Source: Polyangiaceae bacterium
GTDB taxonomy: Bacteria > Myxococcota_A > Polyangia > Polyangiales > Polyangiaceae
Direction: 5' to 3'
Assembly (NCBI GenBank): GCA_025937895.1
Contig: JAICQL010000037.1
Span: 1 to 46,675, forward strand
DNA length: 46,675 nucleotides
The notes under the pieces were generated by a model. That model did not search any database and had not been told where the DNA came from. It saw nothing but the letters and a program-made list of their open reading frames with translations. The position numbers were made by a program, and so were the translations under genes. Position 1 is the first letter of the stretch. Each line of letters begins with the position of its first letter. Shown in pieces: positions 8,491 through 16,931 of the stretch.

Positions 8491-10032
8491 TCACTTACGG
8501 CTGCCGAACTTGCTCTTGAAGTCGACGCTGTGGGACTTTTCGGGTGCCTTTGCTACCGGGGTGCGGGCGGCCGCCACCGGCTTCTTGCTGCTCGGCTTGG
8601 CTGCTCTGGGCTTGGCTGGCCTGGTGTCGAGCGGCTCCAGCGGCGCGCTCTCGGATGGCGCCGGGTCTGCCGTGGCCACCGCGATCTTGGGCTCGTCGGG
8701 GCTCGTGGGCTCGGAGGCGGGCTCGAGCGGCGCTATCTGGGGCGTGGCCTTCGCCTCGCTGGGGTCGCTTGCGTTGGGTGGCGCAGCGGGCGCGGCCGGT
8801 GGCGGTTGCAACGCGCTGGCGGTGGCCGGCTCCGACGGACTCCCCGCCAGCTTCAGCGCCAGGGTCACCAGCAGCGCGAGGCCCGCCGCCGCGGCGCCGG
8901 CCACGCTGAGCAGCCGCCGGGAGCCGCCGCGGGGCACGCCCGGGATGGCGCCAGAGTGCGTCTGGCCGAAGTTGGCCAGCGTCTGCTTGCGCTTGCCGGG
9001 GCTCTCGCTCGGAACCGGGCTGCGTGCCGCCACGGGCTCCAGGCCGCTGCTCTGCGCCTGCTCCGGATCGAGCATGGGCGGCGGCACGCTGGCCTGAAAG
9101 TCACTCCTGGTCATGCCCGCGGCTTCCAGCACGCGGCTGATGCGCTCGGCGTTACCGCGGGCGCGGCTCGGCGCAAAGGGCAGCAGCGCCAGCGCCAGCT
9201 CGCTCACGTTGGCGAAGCGCTTGTCCGGCTGCTTCTGCAGGGCGCGCATGGTCACGTCCGAGAGCGCCTTGGGCACGGTGGCGCGCACCTCCGACACGGG
9301 CCTGGCGTCCTCCAGCAGGATCTTGGCAGAGAGCTGCGGGATGCTGTTGCCCACGAAGGGGGGCTCGCCGGTCAGCGCCTCGTACAGGATCACGCCCAGC
9401 GCCCAGATGTCCGTGCGGTGATCGACGTCGCGCGAGCTCTTCATCTGCTCGGGCGACATGTACAGCGGCGAGCCCATCATCGACGACGTGCGGGTCAGGG
9501 ACGCCGCCGACTTGCTCTCGGGAGCCAGCGTCTTCGAGATGCCGAAATCCAGCACCTTGATCTTGCGCGAGCCGCCCGCCTGCAGCGCCAGGAACAGGTT
9601 GGCGGGCTTGAGATCACGGTGGATGATGCCGTGCGCGTGAGCCTCGGCCAGCGCCTCGCAGGCCTGGATCACGTACAGCGCGGTGTCCTCCACGGCCAGG
9701 GGCCCGCTGGTCTCGATCACGCGCGAGAGATCCGAGCCCTCCAGGAACTCCATGACCATGTACGGCGCGCCGGACTCCAGCGTGCTCACGTCGATCACGC
9801 GCGCGACGTGCTCACTCTGGATCTTCACGGCGGCGCGGGCCTCGCGCAGGAAGCGCTCCTTGGCCTCCGCGTGTTTCACGAACTCTGGCAGCAGGAACTT
9901 GATCGCGACCCGGCGCTCCAGGCCGGGGTCGGTCGCCTCCACCACCACGCCCATTCCGCCCTCGCCGAGCACCCGCTCGATGCGATATTTGCCAGCCAGC
10001 ATCTGTCCGGGTGCGACGGGGGAAGCGTCCAT
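8491..10032 (-). CDS. Ser/Thr protein kinase with single transmembrane segment
   Basis: A 513-residue Hanks-type kinase. The N-terminal catalytic domain shows LGEGGMGVV (glycine loop), VAIKFL (ATP-binding Lys), HRDLKPAN (catalytic loop), LDFGIS (Mg binding) and MSPEQ (activation segment end). A hydrophobic helix near residue 380 (LLSVAGAAAAGLALLVTLAL) separates the kinase from a Pro/Ala/Lys-rich outer segment with no recognised sensor fold. The kinase is therefore predicted to be membrane-anchored and cytoplasmic. All catalytic residues are present. It is followed closely by the TPR/PEGA-like protein gene, a plausible partner or substrate; that link is inference. Confidence 0.9.
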   Translation of the reverse strand: MDASPVAPGQMLAGKYRIERVLGEGGMGVVVEATDPGLERRVAIKFLLPEFVKHAEAKERFLREARAAVKIQSEHVARVIDVSTLESGAPYMVMEFLEGSDLSRVIETSGPLAVEDTALYVIQACEALAEAHAHGIIHRDLKPANLFLALQAGGSRKIKVLDFGISKTLAPESKSAASLTRTSSMMGSPLYMSPEQMKSSRDVDHRTDIWALGVILYEALTGEPPFVGNSIPQLSAKILLEDARPVSEVRATVPKALSDVTMRALQKQPDKRFANVSELALALLPFAPSRARGNAERISRVLEAAGMTRSDFQASVPPPMLDPEQAQSSGLEPVAARSPVPSESPGKRKQTLANFGQTHSGAIPGVPRGGSRRLLSVAGAAAAGLALLVTLALKLAGSPSEPATASALQPPPAAPAAPPNASDPSEAKATPQIAPLEPASEPTSPDEPKIAVATADPAPSESAPLEPLDTRPAKPRAAKPSSKKPVAAARTPVAKAPEKSHSVDFKSKFGSRK

Positions 10033-10277
10033 GCGAGATCTTTCGAGGCGGAAGCGCGCAGGTGCTCGAGGATGGGAGGGCTGCTCGCGCTTCTGGGTTA
10101 AGGCCGTTGAATCAGAGCCTAGCAGCCGCGCAGTAATACGGCACCACGCGCCGCTGCCTCCCAGTGAGCGCGGCGGGTGATGTGTGGGCGCCGTGGCCAG
10201 CGCCGCTCATGAAATGGCACAGTAGTGCGCCGGAGGCGGCAACGAGGGCGGCACCAAAGGTGCGCGCAGTCGCACCG

Positions 10278-11138
10278 TCACTGCTGCTGCCGGACCAGCC
10301 GCGTGATGTAGGTCTGCAGCGAGGTGGGACCCCGCTCGGGCGCTGTGGGCTGCTCTGGACCGGCATCCAGGGTCAGCGCGGTCATCGCCGCATACGAGCG
10401 TGCCGCCTGCTGGGAGAACCCGAGCGCCTCGAACGTGGCTTGCCAGCGCTCGCGCGGGATCGTCACCGTGCTCACCTGGCGCCCCAGCGCGGCGGCAAAG
10501 GCGCGCGCCACGTCCGCCGGCGAGTAGCGGCGCGGGCCCTCCACGTGCTGCACGCCCGTGCGCGACGCTGGCTCGAGGAGCAGGCGCGCGGCGGCCTGGC
10601 CGAGATCCTCCGGGGCCACCATCGGCAGCTCGAACTCGGCGGGATAAAATGTGTGCAAGACGCCCTCGTCGCGCGCGCTGTCGAGCGCGCTCGACCAGTT
10701 GCTCATGTAATATGCGCCGCGCATCACCCGGGTGGGCAGCTGGCGCGCCACGCTCTGCTCCAGCTCGTACAAAACGTTGAGGTCCCCCGCGCCGCGCCCG
10801 GGCCGCGCGCCATACGTCGAGGCAACCACCGCCTTCTCCAGCCCGCTCTCGCTCAGCGCACCGGCGATCGCTGCCGCGGTCTCCAGCTCCTCGCGCACGC
10901 TATCGCCCGTGGGGTCCGCCGGTGGGTTGAGCAGGAAAGCGCGCCTGCCGGTGCGAAACACCTGGCGCAGCGCCTCGCGATCGCGGACGTCGGCCACGGC
11001 GACGCGGGCACCCTGTGCCGTCCAGTGCTGTGCCTTGCTCGGGACGCGAGTAACGATCGTGACGGGCTCGCCGCGCGCCAGCAGCGCGCGCGCCACCGCT
11101 CCCCCGACCTGCCCAGTGCCACCCAGGATGATGTGCAT
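10278..11138 (-). CDS. NmrA-like NAD(P)-binding reductase
   Basis: A 286-residue atypical short-chain dehydrogenase from the ATG at 11138, with the N-terminal dinucleotide motif GGTGQVG and the segment SGLEKAVVASTYGA. NmrA/HSCARG-type proteins bind NADP(H) and act as redox sensors or quinone/enone reductases; the catalytic Tyr-Lys of classical SDRs is not evident. It starts five bases after the stop of the haem oxygenase gene, so the two form one transcript. A role as a biliverdin or electron-supply reductase partner is conceivable but is pure inference from context. Confidence 0.75.
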   Translation of the reverse strand: MHIILGGTGQVGGAVARALLARGEPVTIVTRVPSKAQHWTAQGARVAVADVRDREALRQVFRTGRRAFLLNPPADPTGDSVREELETAAAIAGALSESGLEKAVVASTYGARPGRGAGDLNVLYELEQSVARQLPTRVMRGAYYMSNWSSALDSARDEGVLHTFYPAEFELPMVAPEDLGQAAARLLLEPASRTGVQHVEGPRRYSPADVARAFAAALGRQVSTVTIPRERWQATFEALGFSQQAARSYAAMTALTLDAGPEQPTAPERGPTSLQTYITRLVRQQQ

Positions 11139-11143
11139 GGCCT

Positions 11144-11806
11144 TCAACCCGCCGCTCGGGTCGTTGCGGGAGCGCCGTGCAGCCAGCGCGTGAAGGAGCC
11201 AAACGTCGCGCGGGCACCGGCGATGATCTGTTCCTCCAGCTCGCGCGAGGTGGCAAAGCGGCTCAGCGCGGCGCGGAAGGCCTGCCAGCTCTCGCCCGTG
11301 CGCGGCCCGTAGCATTCCAGGAAGCTGCAGGGCGCGCCATCGAGTCGCTGCCGCACGTGGCGAGCGATCAGCTTGCCGCCGAGGGTCGAGCCCTCCAGCA
11401 CATACGCTCCGCCGGCTGCCTCGGCCACGGTGCTCCACCCGGGCGGCGCCGGACAGCGCGGCAGAGCCGTGGGCTCATCCACGCCGAGCTCGCGCAGATC
11501 GCGCTGGAGCAGCGGCAGCTTCTGGCGCTCTGCGCCCGTCAGCTCCAGCGCTTGCCAGACGCTTGCCTCGTGCAGCAGCGGCTCGACGACGGCGTAGAAG
11601 CCAAACGTGCTCGCCAGGTACTCGCGGTAGCCTGCCAGGCTCAGCTCCGGATCCATGACGCGGGTGGCCGCCTCGACCGCAGCGTGCTCTGCGGAGGTCT
11701 CGCGCTTCAACCGCTCCAGAATGTTGCCCCGCGCTGCGCGCCGCGAGCCAGGCGCAGGCTCGATGGAGCCAGGGGTAGGTTCGATGCCGATTCCAGATGC
11801 GCTCAT
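11144..11806 (-). CDS. Biliverdin-producing haem oxygenase
   Basis: A 220-residue protein from the ATG at 11806. It has the bacterial haem oxygenase pattern: RLKRETSAEHAAVE with the likely proximal haem-ligand His, a LAGYREYL helix, and the distal helix segment GGAYVLEGSTLGGKLIARHV with the flexible glycines. Such enzymes open haem to biliverdin, CO and iron, either to recover iron or to make chromophore for phytochromes (BphO). No phytochrome gene is in the window, whereas several iron-related genes are, so iron recovery is the more likely role. The first 30 residues are a low-complexity extension. No Fur-like site is seen just upstream. Confidence 0.82.
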   Translation of the reverse strand: MSASGIGIEPTPGSIEPAPGSRRAARGNILERLKRETSAEHAAVEAATRVMDPELSLAGYREYLASTFGFYAVVEPLLHEASVWQALELTGAERQKLPLLQRDLRELGVDEPTALPRCPAPPGWSTVAEAAGGAYVLEGSTLGGKLIARHVRQRLDGAPCSFLECYGPRTGESWQAFRAALSRFATSRELEEQIIAGARATFGSFTRWLHGAPATTRAAG

Positions 11807-11952
11807 GGGCGGGCGCGGTGCAGGGATCGTGCCGCCGCTCGCCGCTGGCTGCGCGGACCAGCCCGCGCGAGTTGATGGCGACAGGCCTGCACGGAGGTGC
11901 ACTCGCGCCCGCGGCGATTTGGCGCGTGGCAGCCGGGACTCTGCGCGACGGG

Positions 11953-13215
11953 CTACGCCTGCAGCCGCGCGGCGGCCACTCCTCCAGGCAGCGCAGGGCT
12001 GCTGCCCGGGGTCAATGACGCACGCGAGAAGTGTGCGGACAGCTTGGCGGTCTCGGTCGGTGTGTAGTGCAGCTGCCGGACGGCATCTCGACCGCGTGCC
12101 GCACGCCGCTCCAGCTCGGCGAGCGGGGTCTGCATCAGCTCCAGGATGGCGGTGACGAGCGCCTCCGTGGAGCCAGCCGGCACGAGCCAGCCGCTCTCCC
12201 CGGGCTGCACGAGCTCCGGGATGCCTGCCACGTACGTCGAGAGCACGGGGCGGCCGAGCGCAAAGGCCTCCATGATCACCGTGGGCAGCCCCTCTGCAAA
12301 GCTCGGCAGCACCAGCGCGCGTGCGGCGAGCAGCTCCGCTTGCACGTGCTCGCCATCGAGCCAACCGGTGATGCGCACCCGCTCTTGCAGCCCGCGCTGA
12401 GCGATCAGCGCCTCCAGCTGCGGGCGTAGCTCGCCATCGCCCACCAGCACCAGCTGCGCGTCCGCGCCACGCTCCACGGCCTCGGCGAAGGCCTCGAGCA
12501 GCAACAGCTGGCCCTTCTGCGGGTGCAGCCGCCCCACCGAGACCAGCACCCTCGAGCCTGGATCAATCGGCCTGGCGCGCTCGAACATCTCATCGCCCAC
12601 GGCGCAGTGGACGACACGGATCTTGTCCCAGTGCGCTGGCTCCAGCCAGCGCCGAAGCTGCGCGGAGCCATAGTGGCTCACCGCCACCACGAACGCAGCG
12701 TCCGCGGCCTTGCTGGCCAGGGAGAGCCCTACCGGCGCGTCGAACTCATCCGGCCCGTGCACGGTGAACGAATAGCTGGGGCCGCCCATGGCGCGCATGA
12801 TCTGCGCCACGGCGGTGGGGTTCGTGCCGAAGTGAACGTGGACGTGATCGACGGCGCGCTGCCGCATCTCGTCCAGCAGCAGCAATGCTTCTGCAAAGTA
12901 CGCCAGGTGCCGCGTCAGGCCCCGCTGGGAGCCACGCGCCAACTTCAGCGATTTGGCCAGACCCCGTCCGAGCGCCAGCGGCTGCCGCGGTACACTGCGC
13001 GCCAGCGCCCGCAGCCAGCGTGCGAGCGGTTGCGAGAGCACGCGGAAGGTTTGCGCGTCCTCCGTGCGATCGTCATCGTCGACGATCGCGTAGGGCGTCG
13101 CGCGGATGGCGAAGCGCTCCACGCGGCCGAGTTGGCGTTCCAGCTCGCTCAGCTCCCGCCGGATGAACGTATGGCTAACGGAGGGATAGTTGGTTGTGAG
13201 ATAGGCGAGCTTCAT
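11953..13215 (-). CDS. Glycosyltransferase family 4
   Basis: A 420-residue GT-B-fold glycosyltransferase from the ATG at 13215 (MKLAYLTTNYPSVSHTFIRREL). The C-terminal half has VGRLHPQKGQLLLLEAF, LVLVGDGELRP and the donor-sugar motif PSFAEGLPTVIMEAFALGRPVL with the EGLP..E.FA pattern of GT4 retaining enzymes. The N-terminus resembles colanic-acid/exopolysaccharide glycosyltransferases that use nucleotide sugars at the cytoplasmic membrane. It sits alone, 146 bases upstream of the haem oxygenase gene on the same strand, with no other polysaccharide genes in the window. The product is unknown. Confidence 0.85.
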   Translation of the reverse strand: MKLAYLTTNYPSVSHTFIRRELSELERQLGRVERFAIRATPYAIVDDDDRTEDAQTFRVLSQPLARWLRALARSVPRQPLALGRGLAKSLKLARGSQRGLTRHLAYFAEALLLLDEMRQRAVDHVHVHFGTNPTAVAQIMRAMGGPSYSFTVHGPDEFDAPVGLSLASKAADAAFVVAVSHYGSAQLRRWLEPAHWDKIRVVHCAVGDEMFERARPIDPGSRVLVSVGRLHPQKGQLLLLEAFAEAVERGADAQLVLVGDGELRPQLEALIAQRGLQERVRITGWLDGEHVQAELLAARALVLPSFAEGLPTVIMEAFALGRPVLSTYVAGIPELVQPGESGWLVPAGSTEALVTAILELMQTPLAELERRAARGRDAVRQLHYTPTETAKLSAHFSRASLTPGSSPALPGGVAAARLQA

Positions 13216-13383
13216 GAGGCTACTGCACCCTGGCACGAAGCGCGCGGCGGCGCTCGTTCGTCGCTGTCACGAATCCTGGTGAAACACGAACAGACCGAGT
13301 GGCGGGCGCGAAGTCGGCTCGCGTTCAGCCTACGCGAGCCTGAACGGCGCCAAGTTCAGCTCACTGTCATGCGCAAGTAATTG

Positions 13384-14700
13384 TCACGCGCACGTAATTG
13401 TAACGAGCAGGTGACGCGCACGCTTCGCGCGCTTGACCCACCAGATCCAGACGCCGGTAATGCTGAGCGCTACGATGACTAGACCGAGCGTGCCAACGAA
13501 GATGCGGTAGGGCAAGCCCAGGCTCCGCACCGATGCGAAGTGCAGCTGGTAGACCCAGGTAGTCAAAGTGAGGCCTGCGTTCTCACCGGTGGGTGCATCA
13601 AAGCCCAGTAGCTGTCCGCTCTGCCCATCCAGCCACACCGTGGTGGCAGCGTTGCGATCGGACACATCGAGCGAGCTCTCCACTTGATAACGGAAGGCTC
13701 CGATCTCGGGCTGGTAGACCAGGCGTCGCTCGGACAGCACCTCGAAGCCGCGTTCACTCGCCTGCGCGGCCATCAGCTTTCGACCGCGCTGATGCGCTTC
13801 GCGCCAGTCGAGCTGCGGCTCGGCGCGCGGCGCCGGATGCCTGGCGAGCCGCTCGTACGTTCGCTCCTGCGAGCCAAACGCGGCGGTCATCACCGGCGCG
13901 TACACCGGGCGCAGGTTGAGGCCGACCGCAGACCAGGCGAACGCCAGTAGCAGCCCCCAGACCCACAGCCCGCTGGCACGATGCCAGGTGAACACCCAGG
14001 AGAAGAGCTGGCCTCCGCGCAGCAGCCACGCTGGCTTCCAGCGCTCGAGCCACACCAGCGGTCCGCGCCGCCCCTGCGCGCGTGAGGGTGGCAAGGTGAG
14101 GTAGCCGCCGATGAAGCAATCGAGGGTCCAGAGCAGCGCGACGATGCCGAACAGCGTGCTGCCCACTTCGCCCAGCGCCAGCGAGAAGTGCAGGCGATAG
14201 AGGAACGGCATCAGGTTCGGCAAGCCCTGCGACAGCTCACCCCAGCGCCGTGAGCCCAGCAGGCGGCCCGTGTACGGATCGAGAAAGAACTCGTCGTCAC
14301 CCTCGTGGGGTACGCCGGGGAAGGGGACTGCAGGAAGCAGCGCGGCCACGCCCTCGCGGCCGTCGAAGAGCACGCGGTTTGCCAGCAGCCCTGCCGGCAG
14401 CTGGCGCTGCAGCGCCTCGCGCTGCGCAAATGGATCGAGCCGTGGGGCGCCAGGTGAAGGCGGCTGCACCTGGTACAAGCCCGGGTTCAAGAGCTGGTCC
14501 AGCTCGTGATAGAAGGCGAGCAAGCTGCCCGTCAGCCCCGCCACCACCAGAAAGACCGTCATCGACAGGCCGGCGTAGCGGTGCACCCAGAGCGCCAGCA
14601 CGCGCAATGAAGCACGGCTGCGCGCGCGGCGCAGCGCTCTGCGCCGTGGGGCGCCTGACGTTTCGGCGTGGCTCGGCTGGACGGCAGCAGGAGAGATCAT
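13384..14700 (-). CDS. PepSY-associated membrane protein (PiuB-like, iron-linked)
   Basis: A 438-residue protein with four hydrophobic helices: one near residue 45 containing HRYAGL, a pair around 185-215, one near 250 with WHRASGLWVWG, and one near 410. Conserved His in HRYAG, LHFSL, WHRASG and QLHFAS could ligate haem. Members of this family (PiuB, FpvG, FsrB-like) sit in the inner membrane and are linked to reduction of ferric siderophores or to metal homeostasis. It lies about 110 bases downstream of the first MxcI-like lipoprotein gene on the same strand, which carries an operator-like palindrome, so the two may be one iron-controlled unit. The basic N-terminal extension of about 35 residues is longer than usual. 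Confidence 0.82.
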   Translation of the reverse strand: MISPAAVQPSHAETSGAPRRRALRRARSRASLRVLALWVHRYAGLSMTVFLVVAGLTGSLLAFYHELDQLLNPGLYQVQPPSPGAPRLDPFAQREALQRQLPAGLLANRVLFDGREGVAALLPAVPFPGVPHEGDDEFFLDPYTGRLLGSRRWGELSQGLPNLMPFLYRLHFSLALGEVGSTLFGIVALLWTLDCFIGGYLTLPPSRAQGRRGPLVWLERWKPAWLLRGGQLFSWVFTWHRASGLWVWGLLLAFAWSAVGLNLRPVYAPVMTAAFGSQERTYERLARHPAPRAEPQLDWREAHQRGRKLMAAQASERGFEVLSERRLVYQPEIGAFRYQVESSLDVSDRNAATTVWLDGQSGQLLGFDAPTGENAGLTLTTWVYQLHFASVRSLGLPYRIFVGTLGLVIVALSITGVWIWWVKRAKRARHLLVTITCA

Positions 14701-14810
14701 CGCGTGGCTCGGGCGGCCTTCGTCGCGCGAAGGGCGCCCGCTGTCAATTGCCAGCGGTCCGGCGACGTCTGGCGCCGGCGCGCGGCAGCGCGCGTGCCAC
14801 GAAGCGCAGC

Positions 14811-16127
14811 TCAGCGCAGCTGCAGCACGCGCAGCGACCAGCCGCGCGTGTCGAGCAGGTGCCGCGGCTGCGCCGGGACGCTGATGTCGTACAGGCTGGT
14901 GGCCGAGTAGTCGCCCGCGGGCACCAGCAGCAGCGGCCGCTCGGAGCTGCCCCCGGAGTACGCAGCGCCCGCGTTCCAGTCGATGCCCTCGACCATCGCC
15001 GCCTGATTGCTGGCAAGGTCGTAGGACCAGAAGCGCCAGTTGGCACCGAAGGCCACTCCTTGCACGTCGTCCGTGTCGGCGGCGCGTTCCGGGTGAAACA
15101 CTGCGAGCAACGCCTGGCCGCCACCCAGATAGCGCAGCTCGCCGCCCTCGCGCCCGCCCGTCACGCTGGCGATCGAAAACAGCGCCTCGGCGCTGGACTC
15201 ACCTGCCGCGATCCGGGCCACACAGGTAGCGGGCTGAGCGAGCAGCGCGGCACCGCTCGGTGCGAACACCCAGCTGGAGAAGTACAGATTACCCTGTTCA
15301 TCCTGGGTGCCGAAATCCAGGCCGGGACAGGGGGCCTCGAGCAGCTCGACCAGGGTATCGGTGCGAGTGTCGAGCACGGCAATGCTGGAGCTCGGCGCGA
15401 ACTCGAAGTAGGTCTCGTCGGACCAGTAGATGGGCTGGTACAGGTACGGGCCCCGCAGCAGCGCTGCACGATCGGCGTACGCGGGCACGGGCCGGAGCGC
15501 CCCTCGAGCGCCGAGCTCCGGCAAGGCCAGGGTGCCCGTGATGGCCATCTCGCTCGGATCCCAGATGATGATCTCGCTGGTGCCGTTCATCAGGTAAGCC
15601 TTGCTGGAGCTGATGAAGGAGTTCACCCAGAAGCCGAAGTCGTTGAGGCCGTAGCTCTGAAAGCTGAGCCTGCCCGTCTCGACCAGCGTGCCCGAGTCGA
15701 CGGAGAAGCGGGTGATGGTCAGCCCGTCCAGCTCGGTCACGAACAGCGCGCCATCGTGCGCCCAGAAGTCGGCCTGACCCGGAAACTCGCGCGCCTGGCC
15801 GTAGTCGATGGTGACGCCGTCGAGCGAGCTCAGCAGGCTGACGTAGGAGGAGGTCTCGTCGCCGCTCGAGACCAGGCTGGTGACCGCGAACAGGCTCTCC
15901 GCCGGCTCTGGAGTTGCTACCGGTGTCATCTCGTCTGGCGTGTCCAGGGCAGGCGTGGCCGGATCCATGGGCGGCGCGCTCGTGGCAGGCGTGGCCGGCA
16001 GCGTCACACTGCCTTCTGGTGCGCTGCTGTCTGAATCGCCACGGGTGGCTGCGGGAACGAAGCGGCTGGAGTCGCTGCAGGCCAGAAGAAGCCCACAGAC
16101 GACGGTGGCGCAGAAGCGAGGATTCAC
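14811..16127 (-). CDS. MxcI-like lipoprotein, copy 1
   Basis: A 438-residue protein with a lipoprotein signal (VVCGLLLAC, Cys near residue 17), a Pro/Thr-rich linker and a body of repeated beta-strand pairs that may form a propeller. Blocks such as SSYVSLLSSLDGVTIDYGQAREFPG, RYLGGGQALLAVFHPE and WRFWSYDL are shared with the divergent gene at 16932. The match to MxcI of myxochelin loci is from memory of annotated myxobacterial proteins and needs a search. MxcI has no established biochemical role; its genes are linked to siderophore clusters. A 19-bp perfect inverted repeat lies 17 bases before the start codon. Confidence 0.6.
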   Translation of the reverse strand: MNPRFCATVVCGLLLACSDSSRFVPAATRGDSDSSAPEGSVTLPATPATSAPPMDPATPALDTPDEMTPVATPEPAESLFAVTSLVSSGDETSSYVSLLSSLDGVTIDYGQAREFPGQADFWAHDGALFVTELDGLTITRFSVDSGTLVETGRLSFQSYGLNDFGFWVNSFISSSKAYLMNGTSEIIIWDPSEMAITGTLALPELGARGALRPVPAYADRAALLRGPYLYQPIYWSDETYFEFAPSSSIAVLDTRTDTLVELLEAPCPGLDFGTQDEQGNLYFSSWVFAPSGAALLAQPATCVARIAAGESSAEALFSIASVTGGREGGELRYLGGGQALLAVFHPERAADTDDVQGVAFGANWRFWSYDLASNQAAMVEGIDWNAGAAYSGGSSERPLLLVPAGDYSATSLYDISVPAQPRHLLDTRGWSLRVLQLR

Positions 16128-16143
16128 GCGGCCTGCATATCAA

Positions 16144-16162
16144 ATTGATATAGATTATCAAT
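16144..16162. promoter_or_regulatory. Fur-type operator, 19-bp perfect inverted repeat
   Basis: ATTGATA and TATCAAT arms around TAGAT, within 20 bases upstream of the MxcI-like lipoprotein start at 16127. Size and AT-content fit a Fur-family site. Position next to the start codon fits repression. Confidence 0.55.
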
Positions 16163-16377
16163 ACCGTAGAATGCGCCGGATTACCCGCTAACCCGGTGAA
16201 ACACCCGGGGACCCGCCGCTGCTGGTCTGCTCTCCCTGAGCGCGCCTCTGACCCTCCTCCGGGGAAAATCAGGGGTGGTCCCCGATGGTAGGGCTGAGGC
16301 CCGGAGCGCATGCTGTCTTCGTGGGAGCAAACGCCGCCAGCGTGGCGCGCAGCGCCGCTCGCCACAGGAGAAGCATC

Positions 16378-16890
16378 ATGGCATCGAAGGGTTACAGGTC
16401 AGCTGGGGCACTGCTGGTGATCTTGGGCGCGTTCGCCGGCGCCTGTGAGACCAATGCGGCGGGCACGCCCCCGGCCGCGGGTGAGCTGGCCATCGAGTGG
16501 CAGCCCCCGCCCGAGGCGCCGGAGGCGAGCCCCCGGCTGGAGCTGGAGGTTCGCAAGGTGAGCGGTGGGGCGGCGATCCGCAGGCGGATCGTGCTGGGCG
16601 CCACCTACGGGCGGCAGGCGCGCCTGGCATTGCCTCCGGGCGTGTACGCCGTCCAGGTGAGCTCGGCCGCGTTGCAGCCGGGCGCAGTCAACGAGCAAGC
16701 CGTGCCCGTGGCGGCCACACAGCTGCAGCTGCCCCCACCCAGCACCGTGCTGATTTCGCCGGCGAGCACCGCCCGCGCGCGCATCACCCTCGCCGACGCC
16801 GACGCCGGTCCAGTCGCAAGCCTCCATGTCCACAGCCCCACCACGGTGCAACACTCCGGCACAGCCGCGCGAGAACCGCAGCCATATTGA
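16378..16890 (+). CDS. Small putative lipoprotein
   Basis: A 170-residue protein starting at the ATG at 16378, supported by AGGAG eight bases upstream. The signal peptide SAGALLVILGAFAGAC places the lipidated Cys near residue 22. The mature part contains LELEVRKVSGG, LALPPGVYAVQVSSAAL and a strand pair that resemble small carboxypeptidase-regulatory-like or PEGA-type beta domains, but no family is certain. It lies between two divergent MxcI-like lipoprotein genes and is about 40 bases from the next one on the same strand, although an operator-like repeat separates them. A role with its neighbours in the envelope is inference. Confidence 0.55.
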   Translation: MASKGYRSAGALLVILGAFAGACETNAAGTPPAAGELAIEWQPPPEAPEASPRLELEVRKVSGGAAIRRRIVLGATYGRQARLALPPGVYAVQVSSAALQPGAVNEQAVPVAATQLQLPPPSTVLISPASTARARITLADADAGPVASLHVHSPTTVQHSGTAAREPQPY

Positions 16891-16908
16891 AATTGGCTGT
16901 CAATTTCA
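16888..16908. promoter_or_regulatory. Fur-type operator, 8-5-8 perfect inverted repeat
   Basis: TGAAATTG and CAATTTCA arms around GCTGT, starting inside the last codon of the small lipoprotein gene and ending 23 bases before the start of the second MxcI-like gene. The two MxcI-like genes thus each have a near-19-bp palindrome at the same distance from the start codon, which argues for a shared repressor, probably Fur. Confidence 0.55.
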
Positions 16909-16931
16909 GTCTGCCATGGTAAGCCAGGCGG

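Noticed and set aside
8251..10101. 616-codon plus-strand frame opposite the Ser/Thr kinase
   Set aside because: Antisense to a clear kinase domain; the sequence is Arg/His/Gln-rich in the way typical of GC-skewed shadows.
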